DNA of 64,000 nt from assembly GCA_938005475.1 (NCBI GenBank), contig CALLNY010000014.1, forward strand, positions 1 to 64,000, in the 5' to 3' direction. The stretch comes from an uncultured Bacteroidia bacterium (GTDB taxonomy: Bacteria > Bacteroidota > Bacteroidia > J057 > CALLMJ01). Both the position numbers and the translations under genes were made by a program. The notes below the pieces were generated by a model. The model ran no database searches. It was given only the letters and a program-made list of their open reading frames with translations, and was not told the origin of the DNA. The first letter of the stretch is position 1. Every line of letters begins with the position of its first letter. Shown here piece by piece: positions 37,182 through 44,867 of this stretch.

Positions 37182-38513
37182 ATGAAAAAGATTGGATTAT
37201 GGTGGATTTTTATCGTTTGGTTCTTTGAGCCTTTGAACGCACAGGTTCTGGATAGAATTTTAGCTATTGTAGATGAGGATGTCATTTTAGAATCAGATTT
37301 AGAAAATCAAATAACATATCTCAAAAAAATGGGAGAAAAGGATGAAGATGGCACATTGCGTTGTTTTGTTTTTGAAAACATGCTAACAAATAAGTTATTA
37401 TTAGCAAAGGCAAGATTAGATTCATTAAAGGTAAATGATGAACAAATAGAAAATGAATTAAATAGAAGGTTAAACATGTTCATCATGCAGGCAGGGGGCG
37501 AAGCCGAGTTTGAAAAATTGATGGGCAAATCTATTTTGCAATTTAAAATAGAGTTGCGTCCTAAAATCAAAGAACAATTGCTAATAGAACAACAGAAAAA
37601 TAAGATTACCGAGAACGTGCAGGTTACCCCTAAAGAGATAAGACAATTTTTTAATCAAATTCCCGTTGATTCATTGCCTTATCTTCCCGCAGAAGTCGAG
37701 GTTTATCAAATTGTCATTATACCGAAACCTTCCCAAGAGAGTAAAGAAAAAGCAAGAGCCAAACTACAAAATATACGAAATCAAATTTTAGCGGGCAGTG
37801 CTTTTGAGGATATGGCGAAATTCTATTCAGAAGATATAGAATCTGCTAAACAAGGTGGTAGTCTCGGAGAATTTAAAAAAGGACAAATGGTGCCTGAGTT
37901 TGACGATGTTGTATTTTCATTAAAGGAAGGAGAAATTTCAGAAGTATTTGAAACACAATATGGTTACCATATTGTAAAACTTCATAAAATCATGGGAGAC
38001 CGTGCAAAAGCCAGCCATATTTTAATCTCGCCTGAAAAAACTCCCAAAGATGAGGAGGTAGCCCTTGATAAAATAAAGAAAATTTTACAAGAGATTAAAG
38101 ATAGTACAAAATTTGAGGTTGCTGCTGCAAAATATTCAGACGATGTTCAAACCAAGATGTATGGAGGTTTAATCATGAACCCCCAAACGGGAGAGCCTAA
38201 AGTTCCATTAGACCAATTAGACGCTGAAGTCTATTTAGCTATTGATAAACTTCAAGAAGGTGAAATTTCAGAACCAAGAGAATTTTACAGCAAAAATCCC
38301 CGTATAGGAAAAGCATATCACATTGTCTATTTAAAAAAGAAATATCCACCCCATGTAGCTACTTTAGAGAGCGATTATACCAAATTTAAGCAAGCGGCAT
38401 TAGAAGCAAAAAAAATGGAAGCAATGGAAAAATGGTTTCATAAAGCCAAAGAGCAAGTTTATATTGATATAAAGGATAACACTTGTAAACAGGCATTAGA
38501 AAATTGGCAGTAA
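37182..38513 (+). CDS. surA: periplasmic peptidyl-prolyl isomerase/chaperone SurA
   Basis: 443 residues. A signal peptide (to ~residue 21, ...FEPLNAQ) is followed by the SurA N-terminal chaperone domain beginning LDRILAIVDEDVILESDLENQI. Two parvulin (PpiC) domains are present. The first (~170-270) has FEDMAKFYSEDIESAKQGGSLGEFKKGQMVPEFDDVVFSL and GYHIVKLH. The second (~275-385) has a weaker match with RAKASHILI and FEVAAAKYSDD. SurA escorts unfolded outer-membrane barrel proteins across the periplasm. It likely serves barrel proteins such as the one at 4.8 kb. Confidence 0.93.
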   Translation: MKKIGLWWIFIVWFFEPLNAQVLDRILAIVDEDVILESDLENQITYLKKMGEKDEDGTLRCFVFENMLTNKLLLAKARLDSLKVNDEQIENELNRRLNMFIMQAGGEAEFEKLMGKSILQFKIELRPKIKEQLLIEQQKNKITENVQVTPKEIRQFFNQIPVDSLPYLPAEVEVYQIVIIPKPSQESKEKARAKLQNIRNQILAGSAFEDMAKFYSEDIESAKQGGSLGEFKKGQMVPEFDDVVFSLKEGEISEVFETQYGYHIVKLHKIMGDRAKASHILISPEKTPKDEEVALDKIKKILQEIKDSTKFEVAAAKYSDDVQTKMYGGLIMNPQTGEPKVPLDQLDAEVYLAIDKLQEGEISEPREFYSKNPRIGKAYHIVYLKKKYPPHVATLESDYTKFKQAALEAKKMEAMEKWFHKAKEQVYIDIKDNTCKQALENWQ

Positions 38514-38548
38514 AAAGAAGGATGCTTAAAAATGTAAAAACATGTAAA

Positions 38549-38574
38549 ATGCAGTTAAATTACTTTAACTGCAT
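38549..38574. terminator. hairpin between convergent surA and siaC genes
   Basis: ATGCAGTTAAA (38549-38559) pairs perfectly with TTTAACTGCAT (38564-38574), with a 4-base loop. It lies between the surA stop and the end of the siaBC operon, where it could end either transcript. The T-run after the stem is weak on both strands. Confidence 0.6.
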
Positions 38575-38613
38575 TATAATGATAATAAATATTTTATCTA
38601 TGCCTTTTAGGGC

Positions 38614-38988
38614 TTAAATCGAAACTAACTCAAAAGGAACTTCCAGTAGAGCTTTATAGTCTTCACCCGTCTCTTTCATGTCTTCATCATCTGCATCGTA
38701 GCACCATGTAATTTCTACTTGATTGCCACTTTTATACATTTTTTCTAATCTTCTGAAAACATCTAGAAGACATTTAGAGGAACTGGTATTAAAGTATTCT
38801 AATTGAAACTTAAAATTAGTTTTTGGATTGGGATTTTTAGAATAATCATCAATCCAATCAATTACTTTTCTATAAAACCCTACGGAATCCTCTGGTATCG
38901 ATCTGCCTGATATTTCAAAAACATTGACATCGGCATTTAATATAATTTTAGGTGTCTTACTTGTTGGTTCTATAATTAAATTTCTCAT
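38614..38988 (-). CDS. SiaC family regulatory phosphoprotein, copy 2
   Basis: A 124-residue DUF1987/SiaC protein with a STAS-like fold. EPTSKTPKIILNADVNVFEISGRS opens the domain, IPEDSVGFYRKVIDWIDDY follows, and the phosphorylation motif EYFNTSSSK places Thr68 at the same number as the phosphorylated Thr68 known in Pseudomonas SiaC. In the Pseudomonas SiaABCD system, SiaB phosphorylates SiaC, SiaA (PP2C) removes the phosphate, and bare SiaC activates the diguanylate cyclase SiaD. No SiaD is in this window. It is the last gene of a four-gene operon, 22 bases after its SiaB partner. Confidence 0.88.
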   Translation of the reverse strand: MRNLIIEPTSKTPKIILNADVNVFEISGRSIPEDSVGFYRKVIDWIDDYSKNPNPKTNFKFQLEYFNTSSSKCLLDVFRRLEKMYKSGNQVEITWCYDADDEDMKETGEDYKALLEVPFELVSI

Positions 38989-39010
38989 TGTTTATAAATT
39001 AGTTTATAAA

Positions 39011-39565
39011 TTATGGCTGTACTCTTGAAACTTTTGCCTCCAAACTAAAAAACGAATACATCTCATTCACATAATGAAAATCAAATCCTAATTTTTGACC
39101 TGACTTTCTAGCGATATCAATCATTCCAAGCCCGGCTGTGCCTTTATCGGACATTTCTTCGTTAGAAAGAATCTCTTGGTATAGTTTTTTCAATTCTTCT
39201 TTATCACATTTATTGACACGCTCTAGCTTTTCTTTAACGGCATTTACCCTTTCATTCAATATGTAATTACCCGTTATTACATAGTAATCCGTGTCCTCCT
39301 TACCAATCATTAAAAGTGCTCTTTTGTCGTTGATTTTACCACTCACATTAGAAGTTTCTAATGCGTCCAAGTGATGGTATACATTTTGAAGACATTCTAC
39401 CATCACATTGAAAACTTTCTTTTTAACTTTTTTATCTTCTCCGTCACCATCTAATTTATTTTCCATCATTTGCAGAATGGAAGATACTAAATCTGCTGTC
39501 ACTTCACCCTGGTAAACAAATATTACATTGTTTACCTGCATATTCTTAAAATAACTATATGTCAT
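39011..39565 (-). CDS. SiaB family protein kinase, copy 2
   Basis: 184 residues. The conserved core has an N-box-like FNVMVECLQNVYHH (Glu57 and Asn61) and a G-box-like GTAGLGMIDIARKS near 150-163, as in GHKL-type kinases with the reduced SiaB (DUF6272) form. The end is FFSLEAKV. SiaB phosphorylates SiaC on Thr and is an anti-sigma-like partner-switching kinase without a sensor domain. It lies 23 bases after siaC copy 1 and 22 before siaC copy 2. It aligns along its whole length with copy 1 but differs at many positions, so the duplication is not recent. Confidence 0.85.
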   Translation of the reverse strand: MTYSYFKNMQVNNVIFVYQGEVTADLVSSILQMMENKLDGDGEDKKVKKKVFNVMVECLQNVYHHLDALETSNVSGKINDKRALLMIGKEDTDYYVITGNYILNERVNAVKEKLERVNKCDKEELKKLYQEILSNEEMSDKGTAGLGMIDIARKSGQKLGFDFHYVNEMYSFFSLEAKVSRVQP

Positions 39566-39588
39566 AATCTGCTAATTCGTTTATAAGT

Positions 39589-39975
39589 TTAATAGTGAGC
39601 TTTCATTACCAATTCCAGCGGGACTTGAAGTAATGCTTTGTAGTCTTCGCCTGTTTCTTCCATATCTTCATCATCTTCATCATAATACCAGATAATGTGG
39701 ACCTCATTTCCTTTATTAAAAATGGCTTCTAATTTTTTTAATAGTTCCAATATGTTCTTGGAAGAACTGGTATTAAAATACTCCAATTCAAATTTGAACT
39801 CTGTTTTGGGATTGGGATTTTCTGCATAAGCATCCATCCACTCTAATATTGGTTTATAAAATCCAACAGAGTCTTCTGGAATAGATCTACCACCTAATTC
39901 AAAGGTGTTAGTTTCGGGCTCTAAATACACCCTAGGCGTTTTGTGTGTCGGTTCTATTTTTAGCGGTTTTAGCAT
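39589..39975 (-). CDS. SiaC family regulatory phosphoprotein, copy 1
   Basis: A 128-residue paralogue of the 124-residue protein at 38.6 kb. It shares EPTHKTPRVYLEPETNTFELGGRS, IPEDSVGFYKPILEWMDAY and the phosphoacceptor motif EYFNTSSSK (Thr69). The C-terminal acidic run YDEDDEDMEETGEDYKALL is shared with copy 2. The strongest differences are in the N-terminal strands and the helix before the acidic run, where a partner-specific face could lie. It is translated 21 bases after siaB copy 1. Role as for copy 2: a phosphorylation-controlled binding protein with unknown output. Confidence 0.88.
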   Translation of the reverse strand: MLKPLKIEPTHKTPRVYLEPETNTFELGGRSIPEDSVGFYKPILEWMDAYAENPNPKTEFKFELEYFNTSSSKNILELLKKLEAIFNKGNEVHIIWYYDEDDEDMEETGEDYKALLQVPLELVMKAHY

Positions 39976-39996
39976 AGCTAAAATATTTAATTTAAT

Positions 39997-40578
39997 TTAT
40001 TTTTTTATTACTTTTGCTTCTAATGTAAAAAACGTAAAAAATTCATTTACCGTTTGAAATTGATATGCTATTTTTTGTTTTGATTTTCTAGCTATATCAA
40101 TCATCCCTAAACTAGACAATCCTTTCTCCGCAACTGGACTAGCCAAAAGCTCCTGATAATAAACTTTTAATTTCTCACCATCCATTTGATTGATTTTGTC
40201 TAATCTATTCTTAAGTGCATCAACTTCTGTATTTTTTAGATAATTACCCGTAGAAACCAAATATCCATCTTCTTCAGATTTGACTATCAGTATTGCAGTT
40301 GCTTCAAATTCAGATTTCTCCTCTGATATCTCATCAAAATATACATTACGTAAACATTCCACCATTACATTAAAAACCTTCTTAGATGTTTTTTTGCTAG
40401 CTTTATCTTCTTCTAATCTCTCTTCCATAATTTGTAGTACGTGAGTAACTAAATCTGATGTAACAATCCCCCTATACATGAATATCAGATTGTTTGATAA
40501 CATATCTATGAAGCATGGGTAACTGAATTGTAATGGACCACTTATATGGTAATTTTTATCATTAGTATTGAAAATCAT
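39997..40578 (-). CDS. SiaB family protein kinase, copy 1
   Basis: 193 residues, the first gene of the tandem siaB-siaC-siaB-siaC operon. The N-box region FNVMVECLRNVYFD (Glu74, Asn78) and the glycine loop GLSSLGMIDIARKSKQ match copy 2. An N-terminal extension of about 17 residues precedes the shared LIFMYRGIVTSDLV start. ATG 40578 is kept because the -7 box lies 26 bases upstream and no closer in-frame ATG fits the homology better except Met26. No sensor domain is present, so input must come through the phosphatase or through binding partners. Confidence 0.83.
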   Translation of the reverse strand: MIFNTNDKNYHISGPLQFSYPCFIDMLSNNLIFMYRGIVTSDLVTHVLQIMEERLEEDKASKKTSKKVFNVMVECLRNVYFDEISEEKSEFEATAILIVKSEEDGYLVSTGNYLKNTEVDALKNRLDKINQMDGEKLKVYYQELLASPVAEKGLSSLGMIDIARKSKQKIAYQFQTVNEFFTFFTLEAKVIKK

Positions 40579-40583
40579 TGTCC

Positions 40584-40599
40584 AACTAAATTTTTAGTT
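40584..40599 (-). promoter_or_regulatory. inverted repeat in the siaBC leader (possible operator)
   Basis: AACTAAA and TTTAGTT form a perfect 7-base inverted repeat with a 2-base centre, between the -7 box and the siaB start, at the expected transcription start. It might bind a dimeric regulator or fold in the leader. It is too short to be sure. Confidence 0.35.
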
Positions 40600-40604
40600 T
40601 ACTG

Positions 40605-40635
40605 CAAATATATGGATTATTTATTAAATTTCAAA
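40605..40635 (-). promoter_or_regulatory. promoter of the siaBC operon (-33 TTTG, -7 TATATTTG)
   Basis: On the minus strand, TTTG (40635-40632) and TATATTTG (40612-40605) are separated by 19 bases, a full match to the phylum's promoter. It should drive all four genes. Confidence 0.7.
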
Positions 40636-40730
40636 TTTCGTTAAAAACTTTAATTCCTAATTTTTTTAATATTATAATTAAAATATTGAAAATCAATATA
40701 TTATTATTTACAAACATTTTTTCTACACAC

Positions 40731-42890
40731 TTATAAATTTTTTAAAATAAACTGAGTAAGCTTAGTATATAGATGGTACCTAGTAACTCCTCCATATATA
40801 CCATGGTTCCTATTAGGGTAAAAAAATTGCTCAAATTGTTTATTATTTTTAATCAAAGCATCTACCATCTCCATGGCATTCTGAAAATGTACATTATCAT
40901 CTGCTGTACCATGAACAATTAAATAATTTCCTTTTAATTTATCTGCAAAGTTAATGGGAGAATTTTCATCATAGCCCGTCGGATTATCTTGAGGTCTTTG
41001 TAAATATCTCTCCGTATAGATGGTATCGTAAAATCTCCAGTTCGTAACAGGTGCTACCGCAATACCAGCTTTAAAATATTCATTTCCTTTTGTTAAACAT
41101 AAACTGGTTAGATAACCCCCAAAAGACCAACCCCAAATGCCTATTCTCGTCTTATCTACATATTTTAATGTACCTAAATACTTTGCTCCTTCTATTTGGT
41201 CTATGGTTTCTAATTTACCTAGTTGTTTGTAAGTGCATTTTTTAAAAGAAGCGCCCCTTGCTCCCGTACCTCTATTATCAATAGAAACAATAATATATCC
41301 TTGACTTGCCAACATCTGATACCAGAAAAAATTGGTTCCATTATATCTGTTGACAACGGTTTGGTGTCCTGGACCTCCATAGCAGTACATCAATACAGGG
41401 TATTTCTTATTTTCATCAAAATTTACAGGCTTTATCATCCAACCATTTAGTTCTACTCCTTCTGATGTCTTAAATCGAAAAAATTCAGGATTACTAATTT
41501 CATAAGTCTGTAATCTTTCCTTTAACTCTTGATTGTTTTCAATTTCTTTTACTAACTTGCCTTCTATGGTCATTAATTTAGTAACGGGGGGAATATCCAT
41601 TTGGCTATAAGTATCAATGTAATAATTAAAAGCAGAAGACAAGGTAATACTATGATTGCCAGGCTCAAAACTTAATCTCTTTTTATTTTTTCCGTTGATT
41701 CCAATTTGGTAAAAATGCTTTTCTAATGGACTAACCTCCGAAGATAAATAATATATCATTTGTTTTTTATTATCAACCCCTAAAATCTCTTGCACCTCAA
41801 AATTGCCTGTTGTAATTTGTTTAATCAGTTTGCCGTTCAGGTCATAATGGTAAATATGATTGAACCCATCTTTTTCGGAGGTCCATAAAAATTCTTTACC
41901 ATTTTCCAAAAAGAATAACATATAATCAGTAATTTCTATATAAGTATCTGATTTTTCGGTTAGTATGATTTTATGAGAACCATCCGTAGTATTACACAAA
42001 AGCACCTCTACATGGTTTTGTAGGCGATTCATTCTCAAAACTGCAAGTTGTTCAGAGGAATAGGTCCAACGGATACGTGGAATATAAATATCTTTATCAT
42101 TGCCTAAATCCATCGCAGACAAAGACTTATTTTCTAAATCATAAACATAAATAGAAATTTCAGAATTTTTTTCCCCTGCTTTGGGGTACTTAAAACGTTC
42201 TTGTTTGGGATATAATTCACCATAAATATCCATAGAAAATTCAGGAACTTGAGATTCATCAAATCGGTAGAAAGCTATTTTTTTTCCATCAGGAGACCAT
42301 TCAAATGCTTTTGTAAAACTAAATTCCTCTTCATAAACCCAATCACATAGTCCATAAATAATTTTATTTTTTTCGCCGTCCTTAGTTATCCTTGTAATTT
42401 CTTTTGTGATGATGTCTTGAATATATAAATTGTTTTCATAAACAAAAGCCACCTTTCGATTATTAGGTGATAAAGTGGCATGTGACACGAGTTTTCCCTC
42501 AAAAATATTCAAAAAATTTTGGGTTTTGAGGTCTAAAATGGTAATAACTTCTTTGGTGGAATGTCTATAAATAGGTGTAACATTGCTTTTAAGAAGTAGA
42601 ATATTTTCGTCTTGAGAGAACTCATAATCTTGAATTTTTGAAGGAAAAGACCCCTTGAAATTAGATACGTCTAAAATAATTTCTTTAAAGTTTTTGTCTA
42701 AAACATTGTATTTAAATAGTTTATTTCCATTGGATAGCCCTGTATAAAATTTATCATCTTTCATCCATCGGAATTTCTCAACTTCGGCAGGATAGAACTT
42801 GTATTCTATCCAAATGTCAGATAACGTGATTTGCTTTTTTTGAGCAAGAACCGAAGAGTAGATAAGAACAATAAAAAAGTATTTTTTCAT
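40731..42890 (-). CDS. dipeptidyl-peptidase IV-type serine peptidase (S9B)
   Basis: 719 residues. A signal peptide (MKKYFFIVLIYSSVLA) is followed by an eight-bladed propeller domain (~30-470), with the N-terminal IWGLCDWVYEEEFS-like segment (GLCDWVYEEEFSFTKAFEWSPDG) that holds the DPP-IV double Glu (EE motif) for N-terminal anchoring. The alpha/beta-hydrolase domain (~480-719) has Ser in GWSFGGY, Asp in HGTADDNVHF and His in NRNHGIYGG. It removes Xaa-Pro or Xaa-Ala dipeptides from peptides in the periplasm. Its start overlaps the DedA stop by 4 bases. Confidence 0.92.
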   Translation of the reverse strand: MKKYFFIVLIYSSVLAQKKQITLSDIWIEYKFYPAEVEKFRWMKDDKFYTGLSNGNKLFKYNVLDKNFKEIILDVSNFKGSFPSKIQDYEFSQDENILLLKSNVTPIYRHSTKEVITILDLKTQNFLNIFEGKLVSHATLSPNNRKVAFVYENNLYIQDIITKEITRITKDGEKNKIIYGLCDWVYEEEFSFTKAFEWSPDGKKIAFYRFDESQVPEFSMDIYGELYPKQERFKYPKAGEKNSEISIYVYDLENKSLSAMDLGNDKDIYIPRIRWTYSSEQLAVLRMNRLQNHVEVLLCNTTDGSHKIILTEKSDTYIEITDYMLFFLENGKEFLWTSEKDGFNHIYHYDLNGKLIKQITTGNFEVQEILGVDNKKQMIYYLSSEVSPLEKHFYQIGINGKNKKRLSFEPGNHSITLSSAFNYYIDTYSQMDIPPVTKLMTIEGKLVKEIENNQELKERLQTYEISNPEFFRFKTSEGVELNGWMIKPVNFDENKKYPVLMYCYGGPGHQTVVNRYNGTNFFWYQMLASQGYIIVSIDNRGTGARGASFKKCTYKQLGKLETIDQIEGAKYLGTLKYVDKTRIGIWGWSFGGYLTSLCLTKGNEYFKAGIAVAPVTNWRFYDTIYTERYLQRPQDNPTGYDENSPINFADKLKGNYLIVHGTADDNVHFQNAMEMVDALIKNNKQFEQFFYPNRNHGIYGGVTRYHLYTKLTQFILKNL

Positions 42891-43543
42891 ACGTTATTTT
42901 GTTTCTGTTGTTTTGCTAATTTTTTTTCAGATAAATAGGTAGTTATAATTGGAATGACAGATATTATAATAATCAAAAGTATCACAAAATGAATATATTC
43001 TTTAATTCCAGGAATCCATTGCACTAACAAATAACCTGCGGTTAGCATGCTGGTAATCCATAAAATACCTCCCGATATATTATAAAAAACAAAAGTTTTG
43101 TACTCTAACTTAGCAACACCCGCAATCATGGGAGCAAAAGTCCTTACTATCGGGATAAACCGACCTAAAATAATAGCTTTGCCGCCATGTCTATCATAAA
43201 ATTCTTTAGTTTTCTGAACATATTTAGGTTTAAAGAACCATGATTCTTCGCGTGTAAATAACTTTTCTCCCATTTGTTTGCCGATATAATAACCTGTTTG
43301 GTCACCGATTATTGCCGCAAAAATTAAGCTAATCAATAGTACAGGAAAACTAACTTCTAAAACCCCAGAAGAACAAAGTAAACCTGCTGTAAATAACAAA
43401 GAGTCTCCTGGAAGAAAAAATCCTATCATAAGACCCGTCTCTGCAAAAACTACTAACACCAAAGTAATTAAACCGCCCTTCGCTAAAATTTCAGGATTGA
43501 TTAAATCCTTAAAAAAATAATACCACTCTATCAAAAAATCCAT
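42887..43543 (-). CDS. DedA family membrane protein, copy 1
   Basis: 218 residues from ATG 43543. It has about five hydrophobic stretches. The DedA signatures are ETGLMIGFFLPGDSLLFTAGLL (~30-50) and GRFIPIVRTFAPMIAGVAKLEYKTFVFYN (~128-158), with the conserved Arg and Gly-x-hydrophobic-Pro turns. DedA/VTT proteins move lipids such as undecaprenyl phosphate or phosphatidylethanolamine between leaflets. The longer frame from 43561 is rejected because a -7 box lies at 43548-43555, inside it. It is closely similar to copy 2 at 51.9 kb and, like it, overlaps a downstream secreted peptidase gene. Confidence 0.9.
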   Translation of the reverse strand: MDFLIEWYYFFKDLINPEILAKGGLITLVLVVFAETGLMIGFFLPGDSLLFTAGLLCSSGVLEVSFPVLLISLIFAAIIGDQTGYYIGKQMGEKLFTREESWFFKPKYVQKTKEFYDRHGGKAIILGRFIPIVRTFAPMIAGVAKLEYKTFVFYNISGGILWITSMLTAGYLLVQWIPGIKEYIHFVILLIIIISVIPIITTYLSEKKLAKQQKQNNV

Positions 43544-43547
43544 ACCG

Positions 43548-43555
43548 CAAAAATA
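43548..43555 (-). promoter_or_regulatory. -7 box TATTTTTG next to the DedA start codon
   Basis: On the minus strand, TATTTTTG ends 4 bases before the ATG at 43543, so the dedA-peptidase mRNA is probably leaderless. This decides the start. Confidence 0.6.
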
Positions 43556-43597
43556 GAACATTATTCAATAATTTGTTTTTATATTCCTCATTTTTGT

Positions 43598-43631
43598 CAA
43601 AACTTCTTTATTTTACGTTAAGAAGTTTTGT
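43598..43631. repeat. 11-base perfect inverted repeat between divergent promoters
   Basis: CAAAACTTCTT (43598-43608) and AAGAAGTTTTG (43621-43631) are exact reverse complements with a 12-base spacer. They lie between the divergent -7 boxes for dedA and the ABC ATPase. No T-run follows, so a terminator is unlikely; a regulator site is possible. Confidence 0.6.
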
Positions 43632-43668
43632 ATTGTTCACTAACAAAATCCATTTTGAATAGCTTAAT

Positions 43669-43676
43669 ATTTTTGT
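43669..43676 (+). promoter_or_regulatory. -7 box TATTTTTG for the ABC ATPase-nuoK pair
   Basis: TATTTTTG ends 25 bases before ATG 43702. A second, imperfect TATTTTG lies at 43679-43685. Confidence 0.45.
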
Positions 43677-43701
43677 TTATTTTTGTGAATTGTTTTCAAC
43701 G

Positions 43702-44472
43702 ATGAGTATCGTAATCCAAAATATACATAAGTCTTTTGAGGAGAACCATGTATTAAAGGGAATAGATTTTGAATTTGAGCCAGGAAAAGTAAATATGATA
43801 ATTGGGGCTAGTGGAAGTGGCAAATCAGTACTTACTAAATGTATTGTAGGTTTAATAAAGCCAGATAAGGGAGAGGTATTTTTTGATAATGTAAGTTTTT
43901 GGAAGCAAGATACCAAAACTAAAAAGAATATTCGCAAGAATTTCGGTATGCTCTTTCAATATTCTGCCTTATTTGATTCGATGACCGTAGCTGAAAACGT
44001 AGGGTTTCCTTTACGCATGTTTGATGTAAAGTTTACCGAAAGTCAAATTGAAAAACGTGTAAAAGAATGTTTAGAGCGTGTTAATTTACATAATGTAGAA
44101 AACAAATATCCTTCTGAATTATCAGGGGGCATGAAAAAAAGGGTAGGCATTGCTAGGGCTATTGCATTAAATCCTAAATATTTATTTTGTGACGAGCCTA
44201 ACTCTGGATTAGACCCCCAAACCTCCTCTATCATCGATAAATTGATTTTAGATATCACTAACGAATATAAAACAACTACCGTGGTAATCTCTCATGATAT
44301 GAATTCCGTACTGAACATCGGCGATAAAATTATGTTTATTCACAAAGGAAATAAGGAATGGGAAGGGCATAAAACTGAAATGTTACATTCTAATTCACAA
44401 CCACTTAAAGATTTCTTATTTGCTTCTGAACTTATCGTGAATCAATATAAATTTGAACTTCATAACCGATGA
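43702..44472 (+). CDS. ABC transporter ATP-binding protein, MlaF type
   Basis: 256 residues from ATG 43702; the TTG at 43690 is a less likely start. Walker A is GASGSGKSVLTK, the signature is ELSGGMKKRVGIARAI and Walker B is YLFCDEPNSGLDP. SHDMNSVLNIGDKI is the switch-His region. The GLDPQTSSIID and SGGMKKR versions are typical of MlaF (Ttg2A), the ATPase of the phospholipid transporter between inner and outer membrane. The permease MlaE and the MCE protein MlaD are not next to it, unusual for this family. Its stop overlaps nuoK by 4 bases. Confidence 0.88.
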   Translation: MSIVIQNIHKSFEENHVLKGIDFEFEPGKVNMIIGASGSGKSVLTKCIVGLIKPDKGEVFFDNVSFWKQDTKTKKNIRKNFGMLFQYSALFDSMTVAENVGFPLRMFDVKFTESQIEKRVKECLERVNLHNVENKYPSELSGGMKKRVGIARAIALNPKYLFCDEPNSGLDPQTSSIIDKLILDITNEYKTTTVVISHDMNSVLNIGDKIMFIHKGNKEWEGHKTEMLHSNSQPLKDFLFASELIVNQYKFELHNR

Positions 44473-44753
44473 TTTTTTTTAGTGTATTGTTATTTTTAGT
44501 AGGCATTTTTATGGTACTTACTCGTAGAAATGCTGTAATGATGATTATTGGAATTGAGCTTATTTTTAATGCCGCTAATCTAAATTTTATTTTTTTTTCT
44601 AATCAGGACCCCAAGCATTATGGAATTTATTTTGTTCTGTTTGTGATTGCGATAACTGCTTCTGAAACAGCTCTTGGAATAGCTATTCTTTTGAATTTAT
44701 ATAAAACTCATAGAACTATTCAACTAGATGAACTAAATCATGATGTAGATTAA
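44469..44753 (+). CDS. nuoK: NADH-quinone oxidoreductase subunit K
   Basis: A 94-residue, three-helix membrane subunit of complex I. The proton-path Glu residues lie in MIIGIELIFNAANLNF (TM2) and ITASETALGIAILLNLY (TM3), and the helix start has the RRNAVMM loop typical of NuoK. It overlaps the MlaF-type ATPase gene by 4 bases and ends a two-gene operon. No other nuo gene is adjacent, although nuoJ and nuoI are elsewhere in the window. Confidence 0.93.
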   Translation: MIFFSVLLFLVGIFMVLTRRNAVMMIIGIELIFNAANLNFIFFSNQDPKHYGIYFVLFVIAITASETALGIAILLNLYKTHRTIQLDELNHDVD

Positions 44754-44828
44754 AATTCTGTTTTACAATTATTTATAAACTAAAATATTAAACTCATTTT
44801 CAAAAATCTAACTTTATTATAAAAAATG

Positions 44829-44859
44829 TTGCAATAAATTTTAAGAAGTAGTAATTTTG
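44829..44859 (+). promoter_or_regulatory. promoter (-33 TTG, -7 TAATTTTG) of leucine dehydrogenase
   Basis: TTG at 44829-44831 and TAATTTTG at 44852-44859 are separated by 20 bases. ATG 44868 follows the -7 box by 8 bases, so the leader is almost absent. Confidence 0.65.
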
Positions 44860-44867
44860 TTACTATT

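Noticed and set aside
43544-43561. longer DedA start at 43561
   Set aside because: The -7 box TATTTTTG lies inside the extra codons, and homology begins at MDFLIEW.
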